Of a stretch of DNA of 64,000 bases, positions 43,895-53,430 are shown in pieces. Under the pieces are notes generated by a model, which worked only from the letters and a program-made list of their open reading frames with translations, ran no database searches and was not told the origin of the DNA. Source of the DNA: Prevotella sp. P5-50 (GTDB lineage: Bacteria; Bacteroidota; Bacteroidia; Bacteroidales; Bacteroidaceae); NCBI RefSeq assembly GCF_002251295.1, contig NZ_NPJA01000013.1:1-64000 (forward strand). Direction: 5' to 3'. The position numbers and the translations under genes are program-made. How positions within the stretch are numbered: the stretch's first letter is position 1; each line of letters opens with the position of its first letter.

Positions 43895-44997
43895 TTACCA
43901 TTTTTGAGTTGTTCGAAATACAAATCGAGCAGATTTTGTGCAGCCACAAACGATGTCTGCTGTCCAGCCAAGACTTCCTTTTCTGCCTCTTGCATTCGTT
44001 TCTGTATGAGTGCATCATTATAGAAATTGAGTCGCAGATGCTCGTTGATACTTTCATACATCCAGTATTTAGCCTGCTCATTACGGCGATAGTTGAAGTA
44101 TCCATTGTCTTTGACAAAGTCGATATACTCATAGATCATATCCCATATTTCCTTGATACCCAAGCCATAGAATCCACTATAACATAGTACCTTGGGCAGC
44201 CAACCACTCTCAGGCATAGGGAAGAAGTGTAATGCATTGCGGAAATTGGTTGCAGCCAGATGACATTTATCAACATTTTCGCCATCACACTTATTGATAA
44301 CAATACCGTCGCTGATTTCCATAATACCACGTTTGATGCCTTGAAGTTCATCGCCCGTACCAGCCAACTGTATGAGTAAGAAGAAATCGACCATAGAATG
44401 ACAAGCCGTTTCGCTCTGTCCTACGCCCACCGTTTCTACAAAGATTTTGTCGAATCCAGCAGCTTCACATAGGATAATCGACTCACGAGTTTTACGTGCC
44501 ACTCCTCCCAAAGACCCTGCCGTTGGGCTAGGACGGATAAAAGAATCTGGATGAATAGACAGTTTCTCCATGCGCGTTTTATCTCCAAGGATACTACCTT
44601 TAGAGCGTTCGCTACTTGGGTCGATAGCCAATACTGCGAGTTTTCCCCCTTTCTCTTTCAGCACATGTATGCCAAACTCGTCGATAGACGTTGATTTTCC
44701 TGCCCCCGGTACGCCACTTATACCCACACGGATACTATTGCCGCTATAGGGCAGACACTTATTGATAACCTCCTGTGCCTTAGCCTGATGATCAGGATTG
44801 ACACTTTCTACGAGTGTGACAGCCTGTGAGAGCACAGTCACATCGCCTTTTACGATACCCTCCACCATTTCGGCAGCAGTCAGCTCGCGGCGTTTGAATC
44901 TATTACGTTTGAGATAAGGATTGATGATAGACGGCTGCTCTACGCCACCGTTCACTTGCAGTCCTACAAATTCTGCGTTGTTTTCGGGATGTTCCAT
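43891..44997 (-). CDS. meaB: Methylmalonyl-CoA mutase-associated GTPase MeaB
   Basis: 368 aa. G-protein chaperone that guards the B12-dependent methylmalonyl-CoA mutase and gates cofactor loading. P-loop GVPGAGKST near 95, DPSSERSKGSILGDKTRM near 135, DKIFVETVGVGQSE near 185 and the base-specificity region VINKCDGEN near 238. Start taken at 44997 (MEHPENNAEF); the frame back to 45033 has no supporting signal. The mutase genes are not in the window. Confidence 0.93.
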   Translation of the reverse strand: MEHPENNAEFVGLQVNGGVEQPSIINPYLKRNRFKRRELTAAEMVEGIVKGDVTVLSQAVTLVESVNPDHQAKAQEVINKCLPYSGNSIRVGISGVPGAGKSTSIDEFGIHVLKEKGGKLAVLAIDPSSERSKGSILGDKTRMEKLSIHPDSFIRPSPTAGSLGGVARKTRESIILCEAAGFDKIFVETVGVGQSETACHSMVDFFLLIQLAGTGDELQGIKRGIMEISDGIVINKCDGENVDKCHLAATNFRNALHFFPMPESGWLPKVLCYSGFYGLGIKEIWDMIYEYIDFVKDNGYFNYRRNEQAKYWMYESINEHLRLNFYNDALIQKRMQEAEKEVLAGQQTSFVAAQNLLDLYFEQLKNGK

Positions 44998-45087
44998 ATA
45001 TCGATAATTATGGGTTACGAATATTTTAGTCAATAATAGTTTCTTTTACATTGTAATGCCTCACATGCTTTTCCGTTAGGCTGACTA

Positions 45088-46182
45088 TCAAGTTGCGCTA
45101 ACCGGTATCACGACTTTCGAGTGGTCTGGATCGTTGGTAATCATCAGAATACGTGGTTGTGTACGTGCCTTTTTGATTTGGTCGCGCAATACAGTTATCT
45201 TCAAGCGTGCGGTTTCTCCCGGTTTAAGAATTCGCTTATTGAGCGACACACGCAATCCTACGGTAAAAAGTTGTATGGACGAGATTTTCAATTCGCTTCG
45301 TCCTGTATTTGTTATGTTGACGACATCACTCTTTTTTGATTTTCCTGCCATTACCACGTCCACCTTCTCTTTCGACAATTGCATGTTTGGTGCAAACTTT
45401 CTAAGTTCAGATGTCATTCCCTCGAATGCTGGCAGCAATACTGTAGATACTCCAACGAGATTGTCTGCCGTAGCTTTATCGCCCGGATTAGTTGCGAGAT
45501 AGATGCTTGATTGCGTCAATCCGAATCCTCCGACCTTTTCCGACTGCAACGTGACCGATATGGTTGCGGTACGTCCTGGGTTGATTTTCTCAGGGACGAC
45601 AGTTGCAGAGAGATACGATGGCAGGTGCATAAGATTAGGACGGCATGGCTTGTCGCTGTTATTATATACTTGTATCTGCTGTATAGGATGTTCTCCTTTG
45701 TTGACGTTATCAAACTCCAGTTCATTTTTGTCGGTTCTCAATTCTCCAATCTCTATAGGGAAATTGCACGACACATCTTGATAGTCTGCCAGCACGACAC
45801 CTTTCATACGTATATATACAGGTTTCTTAGTACCATTACTGATAATAGCTGCCTGCTTGTCGAAATGTCCAAGCATCCGTGCATCGTATGTCATCCGTAT
45901 CTGGAAGCGTTCTCCCATACCAACCACGGTCTTAGGATATTCTACTACTGTACAGTTACAATCTGGATCTACCTTTTCGATTTTCAGTCGTCTTATGCTT
46001 TTGTTTCTGAACTCGAAGACAGCAGTAACGGGTTGTTGGAATCCTGTCTTACCCACATCTATTGTAGTTTTCTGGGCAATCAGTTTCTGTGCCATAGCCC
46101 CGAAGGGCAGCATTGTCATCAGGCAACAGGCTGCAAGCCATCGCCATCCATTTGTTGTCTTTCTTTTGTTTTTTAAAATCAT
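45088..46182 (-). CDS. Secreted DUF1573 protein
   Basis: 364 aa with a signal peptide (cleavage near residue 31, GAMAQ). Three or more repeats of an immunoglobulin-like, ASPM-SPD-2-Hydin-type domain, the first with the DUF1573 signature FEFRNKS...DCNCTVVEYPK (near 55-85). Found in Bacteroidetes periplasm or outer membrane; function unknown. It lies 14 bases after the alpha-2-macroglobulin gene and is probably co-transcribed with it. Confidence 0.85.
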   Translation of the reverse strand: MILKNKRKTTNGWRWLAACCLMTMLPFGAMAQKLIAQKTTIDVGKTGFQQPVTAVFEFRNKSIRRLKIEKVDPDCNCTVVEYPKTVVGMGERFQIRMTYDARMLGHFDKQAAIISNGTKKPVYIRMKGVVLADYQDVSCNFPIEIGELRTDKNELEFDNVNKGEHPIQQIQVYNNSDKPCRPNLMHLPSYLSATVVPEKINPGRTATISVTLQSEKVGGFGLTQSSIYLATNPGDKATADNLVGVSTVLLPAFEGMTSELRKFAPNMQLSKEKVDVVMAGKSKKSDVVNITNTGRSELKISSIQLFTVGLRVSLNKRILKPGETARLKITVLRDQIKKARTQPRILMITNDPDHSKVVIPVSAT

Positions 46183-46196
46183 TATTTCGTTTTTTA

Positions 46197-49100
46197 TTAT
46201 TCAATATTGAGTGTCATCGAAGCGCCAGTTGCTTGGTATTCGGGGGCATAGGCACATTGTGCCGTACAAGTTCCCGTTTCATAGCATCCCGCTCTATCAA
46301 CATAGTATTCTGTTTCTATCACATGTTTGCCTTTTGGCAGTTTTTCAAAGAAATAATGTGTGGCTCCATCCTTAGGTGCGCAATAAGCTCCGCGAAGGTA
46401 TCCTGACAATTGACCGACAGGTTCGAGACATGCCGCCCGCTTTTCCACCACCTCAACGAAGTCGAGGTTGCGCTTTGTTTCAATGGTAATACGCACCTTG
46501 ATACGGTCGCCCACGTGCAACATGCTTGGTCCGCCCACCAATTGACGCTCTATGGTCAACGCCCCATTAGTTGCAGTAATTTGCTTAATGGGCTGTAAGG
46601 ACTGTGCATAGACCGCTCCCCACGAAGCGTTATTGTCTGGCTTACGGATGGTGAGAGTCTTACCTTCCGATGGTTGAATAGTTGTTTTCACATAGCCCAT
46701 TCCTGCAGTAGCCTTAGGCAGTTCCAATGGCTTCCCGTCAATCTCCATCTGTACCGGCTGTGGTGTTGCCAACACCTGTTCATTCCCTTGCAAGAACGCA
46801 TAGATGGCGTTAACCGTATTGATAGGAGTATCCCATTGTTGGGTACGTTTCTGCTGAAGTAGCCAACGTCGCATCTCTTCGATGGTTGTTTCGTCATCGG
46901 GAGTCACCATGTGCAAGGCCTCGATAGCCGCAACCTCCGTAGGAATCTTATAACTATACCACGAATTGAATGCCCGTGGTGTATCGAAATAGCGCCCCAC
47001 CTCTTTGTTATAGACTGAATATTCCTTGATGCTCTTCACATCGTTGGCTGCCTCCGTATGCAAACCTTGCTGATGAAGGATTATGGCCTGCGTTGCCTTT
47101 CCATAGATGCTTATGCGCTTCGATTCTTTGCGCAATAATGTTATAAGATAGTCGCTTGCCTTGCGAACCGATGTTGAAAGTTGGCGCTTGCTTATAGCGT
47201 TGACATAGAGCCAACGGAAAGCATTATCTCCAGGGAACGTAATGCGCTCACGTTTTGCCTCTCTGCGTTTGAGTTCTGTCACGGTTTCAAGCATTCTCTT
47301 GTCCATATAGTCCATGGCTTTACGCAGTAAGAGATTAGTTCTACTATCTTCGCCGGTCAGGAGCGACAGACGTGCGAGCATCTGTGCCACCTCCATCGTA
47401 ATATAGTCGTTGGAGCGCATACTTTCATACCACGCGAAGCCTCCATCCGCATTTTGCAGACGTTGCAATTGTTGTCGGTTCTGCTCCAGTCTGTTGCTGA
47501 CATTATAGTCGTTGAAGAAGTCTGCCAACTGACGTTTTTGTTCGCGTTCATTATCTGCTTCGATCGCCCATGGTGTTTCATCGAGCAACAGGTCGCGGAG
47601 TTCTTGATTCTTCATCAGTTGCGCTTGGAGCGAGTTCGTTTCTTCTGTTTCGCGGCGCCATAGTTCAAACACATGCTTTACCTGCGGCAGTCGGTCAACA
47701 AGTGACTTGGCGAGGAAATTGGAATAATAGGCAGCCGCTTGTCCAATAGCACTTTTCTCTGAGGGCTGTCCTGCTGCCGCTAACGCCTGAACCATCATCC
47801 ACACAGGGTTGTTGGTATATTCTATTGTCAATTTGCGATGTGTTGCTGTTTTGGCAAATAGTTTGTCGATATTCAGCGTCATGCCTCCGGCTTCGTATTG
47901 CGTGATAGGTTGTGTCACGATGACACGTTCGGTAGCTGGAAGCACAGCCAAATAGCGCTGTTCACCATCCGAATGGTTTTGTCCATTGGCGATGATGCGA
48001 CAAATGAGGAGCGGGTGATTCCCGTCTGCCTGATAGTGGAATGTCGCAGAAGTGTTTTTTCCAGCATCGACACTAAATGTGGTATCTTCTGTATAAACCA
48101 CTTTTTCGGTTTCAGCGTCAAGCAGTTCAAGTCGCACCGTTCCTGTCTCTACACTATTGCTGAGATTAGCAATGCGCACATTCCACTGGCTATTGTCGCC
48201 CTCACGAATAAACCGTGGCAGATTGGTCTCTACCATGAGTTGTTTCTGTGCCACAATCTCACTCTCAATATATCCAGTACGGATGTCTTTGGTATGGGCT
48301 ACTCCCATGAAGCGCCACGTGGTGAGCGTCTCAGGCATGGTGAAACGAATAGTTACCATACCTGCTGTATCTGTAGCGAGAGTTGGATAGAAGAATGCTG
48401 TTTCTGTCATGTTCTCGCGGAGGGCAACAGGCTTGTGCGTATTGTTTTCGTCAATTTTCGCCATTCCTGAGTCCTTCATTTTCGATTCCATAACAACACT
48501 CTCCATGCGGTCTGCACTTTCTTCTACAGCCTCATATACTCTCCCCACCTGTTTGGCCATTTCCTTCATTCTTATTCCATTTGTAGCGAACGAGCGCAAC
48601 ACCATTCCCATCATGCGATAGGGATAGACCGAATGATCGAACACGCCAACTGAGCGAATATCGTTTACAACATAGGGACAGGGAAGACTGTAATCGAGAA
48701 AAAGGCTGGAACTGTATAAGATTCTCCAGTTGCCATACGGCACTTGATAATAAATGCGGGGAGTGAACGACCATTGGTGTTTGGCGAGTGCATCAAGACT
48801 TTTATCGTATAGCACAGCCATGAGTTGTGCCGTTGCCGAACGTCCTTTGCTGTCTGCGACATGCAGTCTCCACTCTTCCTGCTGACCAGGGAGCAGACGG
48901 TTGCGGAAGGTTTCCCATCGCAGAGTCAATTTATTGTCTGGTTCCGGTGCATACAAAGTGGTTGTATGGCGATGATATTTTCCATTTTTCACCCATACGA
49001 ACGAGAGCTGGATACCGTCGCCATATTCCGGTTTGTAGGTCAGTTTGCGATTCCACAATGTGCCGTTTTCACGGCGGAAACCTTTTTCCACCACTTTATT

Positions 49101-51617
49101 GGCAACACAGATCTCGTAGGCCATATAGACGTCTGCATCAGAAGAACCCACTTGTAGGGTTACCGGACTACCGTCAGCTGGGAAACGATCGTGACTCACA
49201 TAAAACCATTCGTCGGTCTGGACGGCAGGACGGTGGTCGTCGAGTGAGAACAACACAAAACCATGCTGCAAAGTATCGCCTTCGCATACGGCTTCGAGAT
49301 GATGCTTGCCCGACGTATAAGCGGTCCATGATTGTCCAACCGTATCGTTGGCTTCTACGGTCTGCCATGGGTTTTGGTCAATACGGTATTTCATCTTTCC
49401 ACCGATAGCTTGTCCGGCAGCATTGAAACGATTGATGCGCCATGGGGTATTTTGGTCTTTTCTGATTTTCGAAGGCAAGGTTGTAGTAAGCACAGAGGAC
49501 CGTGTTCCCAACGGAAGCGACATAGTGGCTTGGCGGGTTTCTCCCTGCAAATCGGTAATATCTGCTTCTACAACAAACTGATAAAATCTTGGAGTTTTAT
49601 CCTCTTTCTTCGATAATACTAATGGAACATTTACCTTCAATAGTCCATCGGCATCGGTTGTAGTTTCACCTGTTGCCACTACGCCATTATCGCCATCCAT
49701 ACTACGCCACCACCATGACTGCTGACGGCGCACTTGATAACGAACCTTTGCCTGCTGTACAGCCACACCCGAATAGGTTTTTGCTCTTGCACTCACAGTA
49801 ATGGTGTCGCCCGCAGCATAGCGTTCCTTATACTCGTCAAATGCCACATCGAAGGTGGGTCGTTTATAGGTTTCAACACGAATATTCTGATTGCAACCGT
49901 CCATATTGAGTCGGCAATTGCCGGTGAGCATCTGTTCGGGCAATAGGAAATCGGAAGATGCCTTTCCATATTCATCGGTAGTCAGTTGCTTTTCAGCGAT
50001 ATTTCTGCCTCGTGCATCATAAAGTTTCAAGGTATAGGTTTTACCATTCAGCGCATGGGTCTGCTTGTCGGTTTCCACCCGATAGGCAATGGCTGCCACA
50101 TGAACGGTTTGTCCTGGACGATAGATGGCACGGTCGGTGAAGAGTTCTACGATATTGTCGGCTGTAGATTGTCCACCATAGGGATAGCGCTCACTATAGA
50201 GTTTCGGGCAATATTTATCCTGTGCAGTATAGGCAAAAAGTGGAGTCCAATTGTCCTTGGAGGTGGCTGTACGAAATGCTTCGCCTGCTGCGTTGGTGGT
50301 CAACAACATGGCTTTTTTGTCGTCACCTATATGCAACTTAGCTCCCGCAACGGGCTGTCCGGTCGTGGCATTAACCACCACATAACGCATTTTTCCATCG
50401 GGTTGTGCAAAAATCATAGTACGCAAATTGCTGACGCAACACAAATGGCGCTGCACTTCTTTTGTTTCAGGAATAGAAAATTCCAATAGATAAATGCCTG
50501 CAGAAAGTCCTGCCAACGTCACGGAATCGTTGAAAAGTTCGTATTCAGGACGTGGCGCAAAGGTACGGGTTTGTGCGGCAGACTTCTGTTCTACAAGGCC
50601 TTGGCGTATTCTGCGATAGGCCTCATCGTTGATTTGTCCCATGATGCGCTCCTTACTGTCGCCCTGCAAAGTTGTGCGGTAAACCCGAAGTGTGAGCGAT
50701 GTGAGGTGTCGAAGATTGCGCAATCTGATGGTTTGTGAAACATGTGGAATGAAAAGTGTTTCATCAATATTGGCAGAATATTGCGGCGCTGTTAGTTCAT
50801 GACGAAACACCAGAAGCTCCTTCAAGCGACCGGCTGTTCCCCATCTTTCTATGGCTTGGTCGATATAAGCCACGGTCTGCATGGTAGAAGTCTCCTCATT
50901 GCGCATCATGCATCTGACACGCTCTACCGCAAGCCACCCTACTTCTTTCTCCTCCGCATAACGGCTGATGAGCGAATCAAGCGTAGCCACATCGTCCGCC
51001 GACTGACTTCGTTCTGCGAAATAGGCTGCCAAACATGCGGCACGACGGTTACCTGCTTGTTCATAGTAGGCTTGAGCCTCAGTCCACACATCCAATTCGC
51101 CTGCCACCACGCTGAGCATATCGTGACCAAAGCCATCTACTGTCTTTGCATCAAGCACAAATGGGGTGTAATCGGCTGTTGGAGTTTGCGCCAAAAGTAC
51201 AGGATTTGCCATTGCCAAGTGCCTACAACTGTCGGCTTTGGCTTTCCAATCGTTTCCGAAAGCGGTTGTTTCCTGTTCGTAGATTTGACAGAGTACAACG
51301 CAACAAACGGCCCGAAGCACCTTATCGGCTGTAGTGCTGGCTATGTTTTCCAGTTTTTGCACCTCCGAGAGGAGCGAATCGGGAGTTATTTCAGTTTGCA
51401 ATTTGGTTTGCAGGAGTGCTGAACGCAAAAAATTGCCATACGATTTTTCCTTCAAAGCCTTCTCACGAATAGGTTTCAGCTGTCGAATGGCAGTTTGCGG
51501 AAGATCTTTTTTCTGCGCTTCTTCCACCTGTTTCCACAACATCTGATAGGTCTGCGCCGACACGTTTGTCAGTACAGAAAATACCATTATGAGGAGTAAA
51601 AAGGCTAATTTCTTCAT
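46197..51617 (-). CDS. Alpha-2-macroglobulin family protein
   Basis: 1806 aa from the ATG at 51617, with a signal peptide. Bacterial alpha-2-macroglobulins trap proteases and work with PBP1C or stand alone. The MG-domain repeats span about 300-950, with the typical TDRAIYRPGQTVHVAAIAYR near 540. An alpha-2-macroglobulin core (TWRFMGVAHTKDI, about 1170) and a terpenoid-cyclase-like toroid (NPVWMMVQALAAAGQP to about 1600) follow. The thioester motif CxEQ is not present, so it is the thioester-less kind common in Bacteroidetes and may bind by conformational trapping only. Promoter: TTTG 51670-51667, 19 bases, TACTTTTG 51647-51640. Internal start alternatives were not needed. Confidence 0.9.
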   Translation of the reverse strand: MKKLAFLLLIMVFSVLTNVSAQTYQMLWKQVEEAQKKDLPQTAIRQLKPIREKALKEKSYGNFLRSALLQTKLQTEITPDSLLSEVQKLENIASTTADKVLRAVCCVVLCQIYEQETTAFGNDWKAKADSCRHLAMANPVLLAQTPTADYTPFVLDAKTVDGFGHDMLSVVAGELDVWTEAQAYYEQAGNRRAACLAAYFAERSQSADDVATLDSLISRYAEEKEVGWLAVERVRCMMRNEETSTMQTVAYIDQAIERWGTAGRLKELLVFRHELTAPQYSANIDETLFIPHVSQTIRLRNLRHLTSLTLRVYRTTLQGDSKERIMGQINDEAYRRIRQGLVEQKSAAQTRTFAPRPEYELFNDSVTLAGLSAGIYLLEFSIPETKEVQRHLCCVSNLRTMIFAQPDGKMRYVVVNATTGQPVAGAKLHIGDDKKAMLLTTNAAGEAFRTATSKDNWTPLFAYTAQDKYCPKLYSERYPYGGQSTADNIVELFTDRAIYRPGQTVHVAAIAYRVETDKQTHALNGKTYTLKLYDARGRNIAEKQLTTDEYGKASSDFLLPEQMLTGNCRLNMDGCNQNIRVETYKRPTFDVAFDEYKERYAAGDTITVSARAKTYSGVAVQQAKVRYQVRRQQSWWWRSMDGDNGVVATGETTTDADGLLKVNVPLVLSKKEDKTPRFYQFVVEADITDLQGETRQATMSLPLGTRSSVLTTTLPSKIRKDQNTPWRINRFNAAGQAIGGKMKYRIDQNPWQTVEANDTVGQSWTAYTSGKHHLEAVCEGDTLQHGFVLFSLDDHRPAVQTDEWFYVSHDRFPADGSPVTLQVGSSDADVYMAYEICVANKVVEKGFRRENGTLWNRKLTYKPEYGDGIQLSFVWVKNGKYHRHTTTLYAPEPDNKLTLRWETFRNRLLPGQQEEWRLHVADSKGRSATAQLMAVLYDKSLDALAKHQWSFTPRIYYQVPYGNWRILYSSSLFLDYSLPCPYVVNDIRSVGVFDHSVYPYRMMGMVLRSFATNGIRMKEMAKQVGRVYEAVEESADRMESVVMESKMKDSGMAKIDENNTHKPVALRENMTETAFFYPTLATDTAGMVTIRFTMPETLTTWRFMGVAHTKDIRTGYIESEIVAQKQLMVETNLPRFIREGDNSQWNVRIANLSNSVETGTVRLELLDAETEKVVYTEDTTFSVDAGKNTSATFHYQADGNHPLLICRIIANGQNHSDGEQRYLAVLPATERVIVTQPITQYEAGGMTLNIDKLFAKTATHRKLTIEYTNNPVWMMVQALAAAGQPSEKSAIGQAAAYYSNFLAKSLVDRLPQVKHVFELWRRETEETNSLQAQLMKNQELRDLLLDETPWAIEADNEREQKRQLADFFNDYNVSNRLEQNRQQLQRLQNADGGFAWYESMRSNDYITMEVAQMLARLSLLTGEDSRTNLLLRKAMDYMDKRMLETVTELKRREAKRERITFPGDNAFRWLYVNAISKRQLSTSVRKASDYLITLLRKESKRISIYGKATQAIILHQQGLHTEAANDVKSIKEYSVYNKEVGRYFDTPRAFNSWYSYKIPTEVAAIEALHMVTPDDETTIEEMRRWLLQQKRTQQWDTPINTVNAIYAFLQGNEQVLATPQPVQMEIDGKPLELPKATAGMGYVKTTIQPSEGKTLTIRKPDNNASWGAVYAQSLQPIKQITATNGALTIERQLVGGPSMLHVGDRIKVRITIETKRNLDFVEVVEKRAACLEPVGQLSGYLRGAYCAPKDGATHYFFEKLPKGKHVIETEYYVDRAGCYETGTCTAQCAYAPEYQATGASMTLNIE

Positions 51618-51639
51618 AGCACATGCGTTATTAGTAGCA

Positions 51640-51670
51640 CAAAAGTACAAAGAAAAAGTCAAAACACAAA
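51640..51670 (-). promoter_or_regulatory. Promoter of the alpha-2-macroglobulin operon
   Basis: TTTG (51670-51667), 19 bases, TACTTTTG (51647-51640): perfect consensus, 22 bases upstream of the ATG. Confidence 0.8.
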
Positions 51671-51992
51671 GTGTTTTAACACGAATGGCGAGTTTTTTGC
51701 CTTTATTATCAAATATACGAGCAACATGAGGACGATTTCTTTTGTTTCAATTCGTTTCACTTCTATACGGACGTTGATCAGTTTTGCCGTCCTTTACCCT
51801 CCCTTCAAACTCCAATTATTTTCCGCATGAAAATGGGACTTACTTGGGACTTACATGAGATTTACGGCATACTTTTGTAGGCCAAGCGCATCCCGAACAC
51901 ATCCCGAAGGCATCCCGAAGACAGAGCACATTAATAAACAGAAAATAGATACACTATTTGAGCCATAGAGCAAATGGCTCATAAAGGAGGCT
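51671..51992. other. Intergenic stretch with short repeats
   Basis: It holds GGACTTACTTGGGACTTAC (51836-51854) and three close copies of ACATCCCGAA-type motifs (about 51886-51920). No ORF or RNA recognised. Its relation to the similar motifs at 39665 suggests a dispersed repeat. Confidence 0.5.
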
Positions 51993-53318
51993 TCACTTTA
52001 GCCTTATGTTACAAAACAACAGGGTCTGCACCAAACCACGAGTCAACAAATAAAGGGTCATCGCACACCAAAGGCCATGATTTCCCCATAGTGGCATGAG
52101 CAATAATGCCGTAAAAAAGAACACCATAGCTGCGACAACCGATGAAATCAACATGGCTCGAGTAGCGGTAATTCCGATAAAAATACCATCCCAAACAAAA
52201 GCTGCCACTCCTGCCAAGGGTAAAAGATAAGCCCAACCCACATACGAGCGGGATGCTTTCACCACAGAAACATTATCCGTAAGAAGATGCAAAAACGGTT
52301 CGCCACCCACAATATATACAATCGAAAAGAGCAAAGCCAATGCTCCACCCCAACGGAAAAGTCGTCGCACCACATCATGGAAAGCATTTGCATCTGAAGC
52401 TCCCCAATAACGGCCTCCAAGGGCTTCACCTGCATAGGCAAATCCATCTAAAAAATATGACAACAGTAAGAATAGTTGCATCAAAAGTGCATTGACCGCA
52501 AGTACCACTTCGCCCTGACGTGCGCCAGCCGAAGTAAAGAACAAATTGACACCTACCAAGAACAACGTACGAAGGAAAATATCACGATTTACACGGAAAT
52601 AGCGTCCCCATTCCGACCGCAACGATTGCCATCGAAAGCCACGACCCAGTCGGCGCCAAGACCTACGACCGCGAGACAAAAAGAATGACGGAGCCAACGA
52701 CAATACAGCCACTATAAGTCCTGCATATTGTGCCACGACCGTTCCCAACGCCACTCCTTCTATTTGCATGTCGAGCGCATAGACGAAGAATAATGACGCA
52801 CAGATGTTTACAACATTCTGAGCCACAGAAACCAGCATGGGAATGCGAGTATTCTGCATGCCGATAAACCACCCCGTCAATCCGTAGAGCGAAAGCACGG
52901 CAGGAGCTCCCCATACCGCAATATTGAAATAAATTTCTGCCAGTTGACGGACGCCTTCTCCGGGGTGGATCAACATCAACATCAGTTCACGCAACGGCCA
53001 TTGAAAAACCAACAACAACGAAGCAATAGACAACGAAACCGCTACCGAGCGGCCCAACAACCTGACAATATCCTCCACCTGACGACGGCCACGAGCCTGG
53101 GCGGTCATTCCAGACATTCCCATGCGCAAAAATCCGAACACCCAATAAACCAGATTAAAAATCATACTACCCACCGCAATAGCGCCAATAAACGACGCAC
53201 TCCCCATATGGCCCACGATGGCAGTATCTACCAAGCCAAGAAGCGGGACGGTAATATTGGTAACAATAGCCGGCAGAGCTATCTGAAGTATATTTTGGTC
53301 TGTCTTTGAAAGTTTCAT
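51993..53318 (-). CDS. MATE-family efflux transporter (DinF-like)
   Basis: 441 aa with about twelve membrane helices. Multidrug and toxic compound extrusion family: ALPAIVTNITVPLLGLVDTAIVGHMG near 12-37 and the pseudo-repeated half from about 230 (LFFTSAGARQGEVVLAVNALLMQLFL). Cation-coupled exporter of the inner membrane; substrate unknown. The ATG at 53318 lies 5 bases after the -7 box TACCTTTG (53331-53324), so the mRNA should be almost leaderless. The longer frame to 53411 would overlap the divergent promoter. Confidence 0.88.
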   Translation of the reverse strand: MKLSKTDQNILQIALPAIVTNITVPLLGLVDTAIVGHMGSASFIGAIAVGSMIFNLVYWVFGFLRMGMSGMTAQARGRRQVEDIVRLLGRSVAVSLSIASLLLVFQWPLRELMLMLIHPGEGVRQLAEIYFNIAVWGAPAVLSLYGLTGWFIGMQNTRIPMLVSVAQNVVNICASLFFVYALDMQIEGVALGTVVAQYAGLIVAVLSLAPSFFLSRGRRSWRRLGRGFRWQSLRSEWGRYFRVNRDIFLRTLFLVGVNLFFTSAGARQGEVVLAVNALLMQLFLLLSYFLDGFAYAGEALGGRYWGASDANAFHDVVRRLFRWGGALALLFSIVYIVGGEPFLHLLTDNVSVVKASRSYVGWAYLLPLAGVAAFVWDGIFIGITATRAMLISSVVAAMVFFFTALLLMPLWGNHGLWCAMTLYLLTRGLVQTLLFCNIRLK

Positions 53319-53373
53319 ACATGCAAAGGTACTATCAAAAGAAGAAAAAACACGAAGAAAAATCATTTTTTTC

Positions 53374-53404
53374 TTTGCATTTAGCCGACTATATCGTAAC
53401 TTTG
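53374..53404 (+). promoter_or_regulatory. Promoter of the acyl-CoA synthetase gene
   Basis: TTTG (53374-53377), 19 bases, TAACTTTG (53397-53404): perfect consensus, 27 bases upstream of the ATG. Confidence 0.85.
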
Positions 53405-53430
53405 TAGGCAATTAAATCTATATTACTACT

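Noticed and set aside
45511..46176. 221-codon plus-strand ORF
   Set aside because: It lies wholly opposite the DUF1573 gene and has no domain; it is a shadow of that gene, as are the other long antisense ORFs.
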